A stretch of DNA of 64,000 bases from Dromaius novaehollandiae. Taxonomy: Eukaryota > Chordata > Aves > Casuariiformes > Dromaiidae. Made by a program: the position numbers and the translations under genes. This document shows positions 50,701-63,900 of this stretch, one piece after another; position 1 is the stretch's first letter; every line of letters starts with the position of its first letter. The stretch spans positions 12,671,448 to 12,735,447 of the forward strand of contig NC_088108.1 of the NCBI RefSeq assembly GCF_036370855.1. The letters are read 5' to 3'. Below the pieces are notes generated by a model, which was given only the letters and a program-made list of their open reading frames with translations, ran no database searches and was not told the origin of the DNA.

Positions 50701-53700
50701 TATGCTTTACGCTCGCTCCTTAGCAACTCCTTGGTACTGTAGCTGGATGAATATATTTAGGCCAGTTTTCTTTGGCCTGTGCATCAGTCTAATTTTTGTG
50801 CCTTGCAAATACACAAAGTATTTAGTCAGGAAAAGCAGAAAAGTGTCCACTTGGATTTCTTTTCCAGAGCATCTACCAGCACCAAAACACCTGTGATAAA
50901 CTGGTTCAAAATACTTAGATAGTTTGAAACGGGCACTTTTATCCCACTACTAACATTTGCAAAAAACAACCATCCTCTCTTTGCTTCCCACAGACAAATA
51001 AATATTGTATTTCACATCGTCTTGATCAAGTACTAATGTTAATGCTCAAGAACGTAATTTAAATGCAATTAGGGAGAAATGCTATTAACAATCCTATTAA
51101 AAATGACAGACAGTCCAACCTTACGTTACCAATTTTAGAATGCCTAAATCAAAAAAAAAAAAAGTGCAAAAAATTGTATGCAAATAAATTACATTTCAGC
51201 AGTGGAACTAATCATATTTCTATTTAGTTTTCAATATTAATTCACTAAAGATGAATTTCACCCAGAGTGAAATATTCTGCAATCACAATGCTTTGTATTA
51301 AACTTCAGTGAATAACTTCTTGCTGATTTGTAACAACTGATGTTGATGCAGGGGGAGGAAAAAAGAACCAGACAGTTTCTGGAGTGAATTGTCTATAAGG
51401 AGAGTTGCATTTAATTAATTAGAAGCTCATTTAATGCTATGTTCCTATAACATTCTGGTAGGATTGTAGGGAACATTCCAAAAACAACACTATTGTGCTT
51501 GAAGTGGGAAATAATTAGCTTTCAGTTTGCTTCAGTTTTGACCAAAATCAAGAAAAGCAGTTCTAGTGGAAGGAGAAGCTGAATTTCTGTTTTGAAACAC
51601 CATTGTACACTTAGCAAAACCTGAACAAAAGTGAGGAGAGTGAGTCCTGATCCTGAGGCCCCTTCAAACTGTGGATGAACAGACTGTTTTGTTTTTGATT
51701 CATTGCAACTTCTTAACCAGAAGATCTGAGTTGGCTGTCTAAAGCACAATGGTATATGCTTACAGAGTGCTAAGCAGCCCCTTTATGGTCCTGAAAAGGT
51801 GACTATCATTGTTGGAGCCTCTGAAGGCCGGGGCATGGATGCAGGCGTTTTGCGTGTTTTCTTTGGCCTGGCTGGCAGGGACGGAGTGCCTTTTTGACTC
51901 TGCTTTCCCACCTGGGCAATAGGGCAGAAGCCATCACTGAGCGGGGAAGTTTCCGCCTGCCTCGTACCAAGGCAACCCTCAGATGTGGAGAGCAAACTAG
52001 CTCCAGCCTCACGCTGCTTCCCTCTTAGGCGAGACCATAGGGTAACAGCCAGGATTATGTTTAATGAAGGCTGGGCAGGAGATGATTCGCCCACCAGAGG
52101 GTCTGTGTTTTATGTGATACCAAAGAAAGGGGTCTATACAAAGAGGTTCATTTTATAGTCCACTGTGACATAGCTGTAATTTATTTGTCCAGGACCTTTA
52201 AGACAGACAGATGCCTCCCAGAAGTACAGATCTTCAACAACTTTCTTTGATCAGAAAAATGGTAATTTTTGAAATTGCTACTTATTCCTCTTCTGGAATT
52301 AACATATTGTTCATACACTGAAGGCAAATAAAGGTGTTCCCAAAAAAGCAGTCCTGTACATATTTCCTTAGAGAAAACTTTTCTTCGGTACCTGTGTTAG
52401 TTTTACTATCTGTTGTATCATTTCCGGACAGTATGGTTGTGGCAGAGCAATGCCCTGGGCGCCCACCGGAGCAGCCTGGTGTCACACGCTTGTCTATGCT
52501 CACGGCTGTGACAGTCTGATGCAGCCCCAGCAGGAGTTAGTGCTCCCAGGGCCCTGTCTGAGAAGGGATATTTATGCCCAAAGAGAGGGAAGGTTGTAGA
52601 GGTGAAGGTTTCTAATACAGGGCTTTCCTTCACAATGCCGAGCTGCTTGAACTTCATTTCACTGGGTGGGAACATTCCAGTTAAGGCACCTCCACCTGAG
52701 GGCAAATCAGTGATGTGTTATAACAATGCTGGAATTATTCTTGGCAGCGGGGAGGGCAGGAGGGAGGTTTTCGTTTCAGAAAAGGAAATATGATTATGCT
52801 CTTCATTGGGCTATTCCTTTTACTTCAAACAGCCTTTGGGTTGTCCCCTGGTGTCAGGATCCTCCAGAGGCCTATGTCTCAGTAAGATCGCATCAATGAC
52901 GTGGGACCTTGTAAGCAACAATCACTGTTTTGACCTGAGCAGTCAGCCACATAGTCAGGATTTTGCAGGTTCTTCTGCTCAGGAGAAGTGTGAGATGAAG
53001 GCAGGAGGCTCTTTGAAACAGGCCTATGATGTCTCAGAGACCGTAGGCTTGTTTCCCTGAATGCTGAAGGAACGAAACACTAAGAGGCAGCATCTTTGCT
53101 CACAGCTTCTGCCTTTTTATACTGCTCTGCCTTGCTGAAAAGCCGTCTCATGCATTCTCTTGCACTCTGACTTTTCTCAAGCCTACACTTCAAAAAGTAG
53201 AGGTGTGGGCTCTAGCTTTTCTGTGCCACCTCTCTGACATGCACACAAGCACGTTGTCTCCACAACAGCAATAGCCTCTGCCTCTCATTAACGGTTGAGT
53301 GTGCCCCTTCCAGTGGCTTCATTCTGGGCAGGGCGGATGATACCAATAAGTTACTGTAGCATCTTTTCACTTAATAAAGGCGTTTAAATGGACTATGGTG
53401 GTTATGTGCTCAAGTTTTAACTCAAAGCTGATGTAACAGTGGTAACAGCAACTGCCCTGGGCCATCTGTTGGAAACAGCTACAGTCTGCACTGAAAATAA
53501 GTCCCCAAACTTTGGCAGTAAGGATTATACAACTTTTTTGACCATTATGTGCATACATATTTTGCAGACGGAGCAGTTTCAGAAACTGACAAGGTTTTTC
53601 TGGAGGATATTCAGTTTCTTCCCAAAGTTATTCTTATTTGTTAACATCGAAGCCTTAGCAGCATTTCATTATCAAAATACTGGAAAAGCCAACTGGTTCA

Positions 53701-56700
53701 TATCCCACACATGAGCAGAGTATGAGACAAAGTTTTTTTGTTTTGTTTTTAATGAAAAAGTCCTGCACATTTTTATCCGACTTTGGTACAGTAATGGAAG
53801 TAAGTTGCTACCTGAGGATTTGTTGGATCATCTAAATAATCTTGAAGGCAATTATCTGCTCATTAATACAATGCTTTTGGTTTATACAGTATTTCTGAGC
53901 TATATAATGTTATTAATATAGTGTGCCTGGCTTCACAGGTTGAAGCAGCACATTTTCATAATTTTATCTGGTGGTATAATGCACTTTTTGTTTCTAAATC
54001 TGTGTTTGAAGTATAGACTAGAAAGAGATGTTCCTATTCGATGGCAGGACAGGAAGTAAGGCAAGAAGTGCATGGTTTAATTAGATGCTATTTACACGCA
54101 TTACAGTTTCTGACCTGTTATATAGATGCCTGAATCTGTTATACAAAAAACCCCCCAATCCTGCCTTCTAACTAGCATAAAATTTTATAACTAGCTGTGG
54201 TAGAAATGTGTTCTTTTTGGTGGGAGAGAAATAAGAAAATACATCTATATAACTGCTGCCCCACAACACATTGCATCAGCCCATGAGACAGCTATTTATA
54301 CACTGTCCTCTGAGAGCAATACTAAGGGAAAGCACATTTCTGGCAGTAATCTCAACTCCTCTTCTTCCCTGGCTTTCTCACTGGGTAGAAGAGGAGTCCT
54401 GGTGGGATTACAGCTCTGCTTCCGCCTCGTAAGTACATGGAACTGCAACAGACACCATTCGTTAAAGTACAGCCCAGCATCCCCAGACACACTTTTCTTC
54501 TAACATTGAATGGACAAGACAAAAATCCCTATCTGAAGGAGGAAATGTTGACTTTTTGTTCTAATGTTCAATCCAGAAGTATCTGATTTGGCAACAAATG
54601 TGCTAACTAGTCTCTTTGCTCCACAAGCAGTTCAACTAAATTTAATCACCCTGACACCAGACTGCCCTGAGTGCTCTTTGCATGACTGGTAGCACAGAAG
54701 GAATTGATTTGCCATCAGTGGATAGTTAAGATTTCCTTTCTATCATTAAAAAAAACACCCTGCCTTCACAGTGATACATCTCTCACCAGAATGGACCAGT
54801 CCTGGGCAGACTCACAGGCAGCCTGGCTTCAGTTTGCCCTAAAGAGCTCTGCTGGTGCCTCAGATGAGAAGTGAAGAGCAGAAACTGAAAAGCAGCGCTA
54901 AGGGTTGGCTTTAAATAGTTACAGAAATTCTCTTACACCTGGAGGGGCACTTTGCTGGAGTTGCCACCTTCCAAAATTTTTCAGTTCTCACGTACATTTT
55001 CCCTGAACACTCAGTGCAGATGTATTTGTCCCAGCTTATAGTGCCAAGTTTGTGTACAATATTGGGGGAAAAAATGAGTAAAGAGCAGAGCATCAAACTA
55101 GTAACACAAATGTGTATATGAGCCTCCTATAGTACGATCAGCAGTAGTCTGTTAATGACTGTCCACCACTTCCTTGGTCTGAGTCCATGAGGCATAGTGT
55201 CACTTTCCTCCCTGATAAATATTACTGTGGTTTAATACCAGTGGACAACACACTCTCCAGCTAGTCTTATTCTAGACCTTTCGAAAGTGTTGTACAGCCC
55301 TAGTCTGGACCCTCATGATCTAACCAATCTATAGTGATTGCAGTTTCATAAGGGGTGAAGAGAGACCTCACCGGAGTGCACACTTTGTCGATAAAGTTGC
55401 ATGTAATATCTTAAAATAGCCATATTTTACTGTGCTCACCAATGGATGAGAGAAAAGCAAAGCCACAGTGAAATGTTTTGTTGGCTGGAACATACGCTTT
55501 TCAACAACATACCTCTGTGTGTCTCCCTCCTTCCCCTTCCCTGCAGGGAACTTCCCAGGTGTCCTACCATGGCTGCAGGCCTGCAGCTCCTCCTCCGGCT
55601 GCTGGCACCAGCTGACAAAGCTTGGACACGTCCAGTGCTCCTCTGAGAGGGCCGGTCTCTGCTTTCATCCTGCCTGCTCTGGGGCAGTGCTCCCTCCGCT
55701 CTGCCCGTTCTTTGCCCCGGCTTTCCAGAGACGCAGCAATGCTGGTGATGGCCCTTTCCTCCACAGCTCATCAGTCCATGGGAAATACAGAGAGCCAGAT
55801 GCCAGGGTTTCCATAGCACACACGTACAAGGAAGGTTTTTCTTCGTAGCGTTATCAGTTGGCAGAGTGGAAGAGTGAGGTAGGATTAATATTCTTGGCTT
55901 GCCTTTGAGTAGAGATGGAATAATTCTTCATAAAATATAAGGGATGGGATTTAGTGGATGGTTGAGGGTATATCTTAATTAATCTCTCTGCCAATTAAAA
56001 GATGGAATTTCTAATTAAGATGACCCCAAAGCAATTATTCAGACTTGCGTATTTACATTAATTAGACTACCAAAGCATTAAGAGTAGAATTACAACTTTG
56101 CAGAAGGCACAAAGTCCTTTTTCCAATTTGGAGTACTTCACTACCTAATTTCTAATGAGAGAAGACCTCACAGCAGTTACACTGTTTCCTTCACACCATT
56201 TATTTTGTCCCTTAGGACTTCAGCTCTAAAATAAAATTAAGAGGGGGATGTTCATGTTGCAGTGATGTGGCACAGCTCTCACAGCCTGGATGATGTGCAG
56301 AATTGATGTAGAAATATTTATTTGTCATGTGTGATGCAGAAGCCCTTTCCCAGGAGACAACTCTTTCTTTTCACTCGCACTTTAGCATTCACCGAACTAA
56401 CACCTAATCAGGTATGATATCACTAACTCTATTTTGCATAAGCATTTGTATTTTATTCTTTTCTAGAGCAAATCTAATCTACTCATAAAACACTTAATTA
56501 ACCTCGGTGATTAATCAGTGGAAGTTAACAGCGTAAATACTGTTAAAAAAAAAAAAAAAGACCCATGGGCCACAACTCAGCAAGATATTTAAGCATATGC
56601 TGCCAGCAGAACAACTTGGGTGATTCAAGAAAGGCAAATGGTTCGTGATGGGCTTTCTGCAGCATGTAGTTTGCTGAATTAAGGTCTCAGTGGCCCTAAT

Positions 56701-57510
56701 TTGATGCAAAAAGGTTCCAGCAGTCTCAAAGTTTGTTGACAAAAATAATCAGCTCTTTCCATAGCATTGTGAATCTGTCATTTCAAAACATTTTGTTGCT
56801 TTTATGTGGATGACTATTTCCAATCAGTTAAATTCACTGAAAACCATTTCAGGTAGGTTTGGAGTGGTGTTTATAGTTGCTAACTACCATGTGTGATGCA
56901 GCAGAGTAGAATCATATTCTTTTAAAACATTTTTGCTTGTCAAATATATATTTTTCCTGCTATAAAGCTCTCAGTCTTTTAGCAGAAAGACAGTCAAAAC
57001 AGTTTGTAACTGAATTACTGAAGGAATGAAGAAATATTGCAGATAATAAGACACAATGAGTAAAGCGCACATCATCATCAGCCATTTAAACAATTTAAAG
57101 AGTATATTAACACTCCTGAAAAAATGTAGGGTGAAAATCAAGAAAGACTTGGAACTCTGGATATGTCCACTGGCATTTCTGAGCTAAGGAATGCCCATTT
57201 TGCGTCCTGGGAGGAGGCTGGGAGGTCGCATAGACGTATTCTCCTCAAAAAAGTGGAATCTACCTTAGCTGCAGGCTCTACACAAATACCAGCCTGTCTC
57301 TGCTTCACACACCTGTGAAAGTCACACATACAAATGCCAAAGTTTCTCTGTCTCTTGCTGCTGTTTAACTTGTGCAAAATTTCAGCTAGCCATACAAAGC
57401 CATGCACACTTCTCAGCAACCAGGCACTAAGATATATTCTCTTTTCTGTTTGTCCTATGTCCTGGACTAGAGAATTGGTTTGAAATAAGGTAAAATAAAA
57501 GTAGCTGGAG
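50701..57510. other. Gene-free DNA
   Basis: No supported gene. Short frames near 51800-52100, 52420-52700 and 55440-55850 overlap on opposite strands. AT-rich homeodomain-like sequence and an octamer (51178-51185) occur at 51000-51450. A-runs at 51151 and 56545. Confidence 0.6.
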
Positions 57511-57573
57511 ATTGGAGCAGACTTACTGTATGTACAGTATATATACATATACATACAGTAAGTCTGCTCCAAT
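57511..57573. repeat. Perfect inverted repeat (24-bp stem, 15-nt loop)
   Basis: The left arm 57511-57534 begins 'attggagcagacttactg'. The right arm 57550-57573 is its exact reverse complement, with no mismatch over 24 bp. The loop is a short AT-rich purine-pyrimidine stretch. Pairing stops abruptly at the outer ends (G opposite G). Inside the left arm 'tactgta..tacagta' offers a smaller alternative hairpin. No flanking target-site duplication is evident. It could be a cruciform, a miRNA-like precursor, a tiny MITE or a template-switch product. Confidence 0.95.
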
Positions 57574-57887
57574 GTATTTAATATTAATATTAATATGTAA
57601 TTACATATGTAATATGTTCTCTGAAAAACAGACTCTAAATCTGTTTGCGTGTAAAAAGTCAGAATTGGACTGGGTTCAAGATATTATTAGACTATGGGTA
57701 TTATATTGACAGGAGGAGAGAATAATATTTTAGCTAGAAAATGCCTGGGAGGATATGGGTATAGCATCTCTTTTAACCCACATAGTGGAGTCAATATTTG
57801 GTCACTCTGAAAATATTCTAGTTAAGAGGGAAAAAAATGGTGGAACCATTGCATTTCTGCTTATTTATAAGAATGTATAAAATTCTG

Positions 57888-57933
57888 CTTTCTTGAGTAT
57901 ACAGAGAATCCTTTCTTGAGTATACAGAGAATC
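57888..57933 (+). repeat. Perfect 23-bp tandem duplication
   Basis: The block containing 'cttgagtatacagagaatc' occurs at 57888-57910 and again, without a gap, at 57911-57933. Zero mismatches suggest a recent slippage or repair duplication. Confidence 0.95.
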
Positions 57934-60900
57934 AAATGAAACTGTTTATTTTTCTGTTTACAGCTCCAAATTTTGTTCAGCTGCCACCTTAATTTGTAAG
58001 TCTACTTTTTCTTTAATCTGTCATCAAGGTCAAACATGGGTGTTTTTCAGGCTATACAAAAACATCTGCTGCATCACTCTTCCATGTGAGCTGCCTGTCA
58101 TCTACACAGACACATTCACGCATACCCCTTCCCAAAACAGCACAATACACAGAAAAAACCCTGAAGCTCAGCATATTCAAATTTCTGTGATGTCCTACAG
58201 TTGCCTTTGGCAGTGGAAAGGGTCAAGTGTCTCTTACAAATATCTTAAATGAAAATTAAACCCCAACGTTTTGAAAGGTTTAATGCAACCTATAAATGTA
58301 CATCAAACAAAAGGGGGGAGGGATGTCTGCTGCAAGTTGGTAAGTTATTCACTAAAACATAGACATAAGAAACAAAGTGTCTTCTGAAGAGTTAATTTGC
58401 CAAAGCTGAATACCAAATTCAATTACTGAAGTGTGAAGAAAAGAGATTTTAGTACTGCTTTAACTGCACATTTCAACCAACCATCCTTAACCGTGGCGTC
58501 ACTTCTGACATCTCCATAATGTGTGAGCATTTGTGTAAGTGTATACAAAACTAGATTTCTTACTGAGCCTAGAGAGTGGGAAAAAAATTCTCTGTTCTCA
58601 TGAAATGCGCAGTTGCATAATGGAAAAATGCCACAAACAGCTGGGATTTGTTCTTCAAAAATGTCCCATACTCTATTCAAAGATACTTTGCTTTTTCATT
58701 TTTCTTATTTTGCACTTCTGTAAGATATCCCATTTTTTAAAAATTATTTTTAAGTTCTGGTAGTACATGTTCTTTACCTTCTTTTTTTAGGGGTGAGGCT
58801 TCCACCTTGAGCATCTGCGAGTAATGCTGAACATTGAATTATCAAGATTGTATAATATGGGGACAAATTATTTCATAGCTGGCCAGAGCTAACCTGCCAA
58901 GCAAGAAAATGATAGAAGCCATGAAGTGACTGTGTTCCTCCTTGGATGAAAAATCCATTTTAGTTCAGCAAAATACAGTTGTATATATATTTTTATTCTT
59001 TTTGTGAAACTTTTTCTCCTAGTGATGAAGGAAAGTAGAGATAGAGCCAGTGATAGAGATAAGAGAGTGTAGAAGTGGTTTGTTACTGAATCATATCCCA
59101 TTTGCTCTGCTATGTATGTCCATCTTCGATGAGGAACTGAAAAATCAGGTTTGCAGTAATTCAGTGTAGAAAAGAATATTGCCTTTATCCTATACTCAAA
59201 CCATTTTCCAAAATTAATGCACAGTCACTTTAATTTTAAAACACAGAACACCTTTGACCACACTGAAATCTAGTAAACTTTACCAGTACTTCTCCTACTA
59301 CTGAAAAGCATGCCCAGTATGGGTGCAATGACTGTCAACAACCTGATGAAACAAAGTACAGGGGGAGCAGCTCATTCTGAACAGAAAACCATGTGGCTAG
59401 GCAGCAGCGAGCAAAATACATTCGCCAAAATTCTCCTTCTAGTACATCAATGCAAGTCCTTTGATTTCAATTCACTTGTGTCACATATTACATCAGAGGA
59501 GTCTGTCCAGCTATAGTAAGAGATCAGGGCCCAGCAGCTCAGCATCTGGAAAGGTATTACTCAAGTGTCTGCAAAAGTCATGAGTCAGTTGAAAGACTTG
59601 GCACAACATCCAGAGACTTCGTTTTTAGAGGAGCTAGTGAGCTGCTACAGACATCCTAAAGCAGTTAGTTAAACTGAAATAGAGTTAATCGTTAGCAAAT
59701 AGCCTTTAAAAGAGTTAATAGTTAGCAATAGTCCTTTGAACAAGAATAAGGCAATCATACCCCTAGCACCACCACCCATCTGGAAGTACTTGCTCTTGCA
59801 GCAGTTGTTGGGAGGATGCAGTCCCAGACCCAGGAGCCCTGCCATATTCTGTACAAACACACCAGCACCAGCATCTAACCCAAACAACTTATTTTCCTCA
59901 GACTTTTTCCCATTTGGAGCTGTCTTTGACTTCAGAGGAAAATATAACGGAGGTAGTACCAATCCCCCCCCACCCCCTCCTTAATGTCATGAGTACTTTC
60001 AACAAGCAGAAATATCCAAATTGAACTGCATGGTCCACTCATAGCTAATCATCGTAATGGGAACTACAGTGCATTCGTCATTTTTCTTGAAGTTTGCAGC
60101 ATGTAGGTATCACTTATATCTATGCTCTTTCACACACCAGCTCTCAAACAACCACTCACAACTGAGATATTCCATTAAGGCCATGCTGGGAATGGAATAT
60201 GTTCCTGGATTTTGTAACTTGACTTTGAACCAGAGCCTCATAGCTAGTCCTTCTTTCAAGATTACCGTTCATCTAACAGTCAGAAGGAAAAGTAGACCTC
60301 ATGTGTTTCGGCATTTTCCCTGCCTGTACAGTTAAGCTAGCTGCTGGCTGACACCCAGGTGCTTTGATCTGGAGCGCACAGAGGAATAGGCAATACAAAC
60401 AGTAAGACCAGTGTACGAACTGTGACTCAGTGTTTTTTCCCAGCTCTTCTCTTTCATAAGGAGTGAGTAACCTCACACCTCCTTATGAAACAGCTTACTC
60501 CCTATTGTGGACCCAAGGAAGGAGGTACCCAACTATCTGCCTCTTGGATTTACCTCCTATCTTATGCCGTCTATGTCCTATGGGCTCAAGGACAGCATGA
60601 CTGAGCAGCAGCCCAAGGAAAGATAGTTTCTCACTCATAAACTCCTTCTTTGTGCTGCCAAATGGGTTATAACAACAGAATCCAAAACAAATATCAAATG
60701 TTGTAATAACTATTATTTGAAGACTTATCTGTTCTTATTTGTGGTTGTGGAGAGAAACTGAACACACAGAAGGGCATGATTGGCAATTGCTTCATTTCTA
60801 AATTGATCTGTTTCCCTCTCAGAGTTCACCTAGCATTTTCAGAGATTTCAGTGAAGATTGGTACTACTAATTTCTGATTAAAAGGGTCAGAGTCAAATTG

Positions 60901-63900
60901 GAATCTGGATTTCAAGGTTATTCATTTTTATATGTGGAAGGTGTTGGATTTGTTATTCGTGGCTCTGTGATCAATCTTAGAGGAGAATGACCTTACAGCA
61001 TTTGATTAATGCTCTGGTTGCTAAACCTTTACAGATTAGCCTGCATCTCCATTCCCTCCGATGACTGAATGAAAGAGTTTATATTTTTGAGCTTTATAGC
61101 CTTTTTTTCATTTTTCAGTAGCACCTTGTTCCAGGAGTGGGGTAATTAACTTTAAAGGGATTGTCTGTGGAGAGAGGTGACTGACTGTCTGGGCAGGGAT
61201 TTAGCTGTGATGCTGATGGTGAGAGTGGCAGGGTCACACAGCTGGGATGTGATGAGGGCAGAAAAGCTGAACTGGCTCAACTGAACTGGGTAACAGGAAG
61301 GCAGAAGAGAATGGGGACTAAGGTTCACTAACCCACTTGGTAAATCTGTGTCAGTGACCTGAGTAAGAGGAGTAAAGAGCAATGTATTTATCTGCTATTA
61401 ATTTTTTTAACACATACCCATTTGCTGTTATTCACACAGTTATATAGTGGTTCACAGCACCAGGACTGAAAGGAGGAGCAATAGTACTACAGGCTGTCAT
61501 TAGTTGCCATCATTTCCAAAGAATTTGTAGGAAAATACCAAGAAGTGCATATTTTAGTAAGCAGCGGTCAGAGCTCCCTGCTGTCAGAAATGGCTTCCCG
61601 GAAAGAAGACAATTCAGAAATCCTCGGTCATATCAGGTGACCCTCTACAATGAGCTTCACTGCCTCTACGTGAGAGCAAGATACTATTTGATATTGTTAA
61701 TGTTAGCAGAATGTTGCTCATAATAAATCAGAAAGCAGTCTGTTCTTACTAATAACAAGGAGTAAAGACATGTCTAGAGTTCATGTCAAGTTTGTCTGGT
61801 CCATCAATGACAGATGTACTGATGAGGGTAAGCCAGGCTGTAATACTTACAGCATTCGTTCCAGGTTACTGCAGAAGAACTCCTCTAGGTCACCACCGAG
61901 ACTATCTCCCATCCCCTTCACTTGCCCTGTACATTCCTATCAAAGTAGGAGTAAAAAGCCATTAAACCCAAAAGGCAGCATTATATATCCACTTCGCATT
62001 ACTGTAAATCATTATAGAAAATAACAGCAAGGTTGCATTGGGTCCAGATCAACTCAGAAACCATTGTCGAAATGTCTGTTAGTTCCCATTTATTTAATGA
62101 CAACATAAACTCTGAGCTAGCTATTTTGTGTGTCAGAAAGTAATCGTGCATGACCAATTTTTGCTCTTGGAAGAATTTTACCTTGTGGCTATGTTCTGTT
62201 TGAGAGGATTTCAAGGAATACTTTTATCACCTACAGGCTTTTCAGTAGTTTGCACACTTATTGAACAAGTAGGGGAAAAGAGACAACAGACTTCATTAAA
62301 ATAAAAATTAACTTTCCAAGAAAGTCAGGATTCATACAGCACATTTAAAGGCCATGCAGGCCTTTTTAGTATGGCGGTATTACATGTTTCCCAGTAATCT
62401 GTTGAAGAGCTCTCTAACTCCTGGAAGACACTTCTGCCTCACAGACACTTTCATTATTAGATTTCAAACTACCTCACACAGCTAAGTGAACATGTGTCCT
62501 GTTACCTTTTGGATATCCCAAAGAAATGGACTGGAATGTCTCAGCCCATGGTACAAGGACTATCAAACACAGAAGCATGGAAAGTCTAGATTTTAGCAAG
62601 TTCTTTGAAATCATCCTTTACCCAAACAGAGTAAGTCAAGAGCAAATAGCCATATCACTGAGGTGGTTTCAAGTAATTTGCGCTAAACTAGTCCTAGTTT
62701 TAATTTTACACCTCTATTGGATGTCATATTTGCACCTCAATTTTGCAAAGATGGTCCTATTTGCTTAGCACTGTGCCAGTTATTGAAGTCCGTGAGACTC
62801 AAAGTACATACAGCCAAATATTTGCATAAAAGTTCTACGAGCTCAGATTACCTTTGACTGCATAGGCTGTTCAAGCCTGAATAGCAGAGGTGAGGAACTA
62901 ATTCATTCTCAATTGCAGAGACTGTTCCCAAGATAGAGTTATGCAACTGATGTAGTTGCATACATACGTAGTATTTCTACGTACACTTCAGGGTATGGTC
63001 GAGACCTTCTTTTTGTTACTCATCAGTATAGAAATTCCTGACATAAATACTTCTTAATGTAAATAATGGAATTAATTGCCATTCCCAGTAATTACCAAGA
63101 TCATAATTCACATAAACATCTTGAAAACTAGTTCAGATTTCCCCGTGGTGGCCAAATCTGTAGAAAAAACCCTAACAGTACTCATTTGCTGTTTTATATT
63201 TACTGATTTCCGGTAGTGTATGTTTGATTCAGTAGATAATTGACTTTCAAAATTAAACTTCACGTAAAATTGGAAACAAAACACACCCAGAAACCCATAC
63301 TTTAGTTTATCCTCAGACATCTCATAAAATTTTAAAAATCTCATATTAATCTCATAATTTCTTATTATCTGTGCAGATCAAATTAAGACAGAGTGAGAGT
63401 GTGGAATACATTATTTGTGGGGCATTGAAGCTTACGGTGTTACTTTAAAAATTAATTTGTAAGAGGCAATTTGTTAATGCAGGACTTTTTCATTATGCTT
63501 TTTAACAGGACTCAGATGACACAATGCACTACCTTTTGTGTTTTGCAGCATTGGCCATGTAATAGAATGTGAAAACCATGTCATAGTGAAAACCATGTTG
63601 ATTACAATTACAGAAAGATGACCCAGCATTTTAAATAACACAGCAAGTACCTAGCATCTTTGCAATTCCTGAAGATGATTACCAAGCCGGTTCTAAGGAA
63701 ATACTTTCACTTAAAGTGAGATACCAATGAGGCAATTTCAGCTTTTCTTTTCACTCCAGTCACTCAAAAATATCCTGATATTTGAAATATCTCAAGTCTA
63801 AACAAAAAGGAAGTATTTCAAATGTGTGGAACTGAATTGGTGGGAATTCTAAATACTAGGCAAAATACTAGGTCCAGGTACTACCACTCTGTACTGTATG

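Noticed and set aside
57138-57709. Frames with matching N-termini on opposite strands (144 and 65 codons)
   Set aside because: The shared start is caused by the perfect inverted repeat at 57511-57573, not by related genes.
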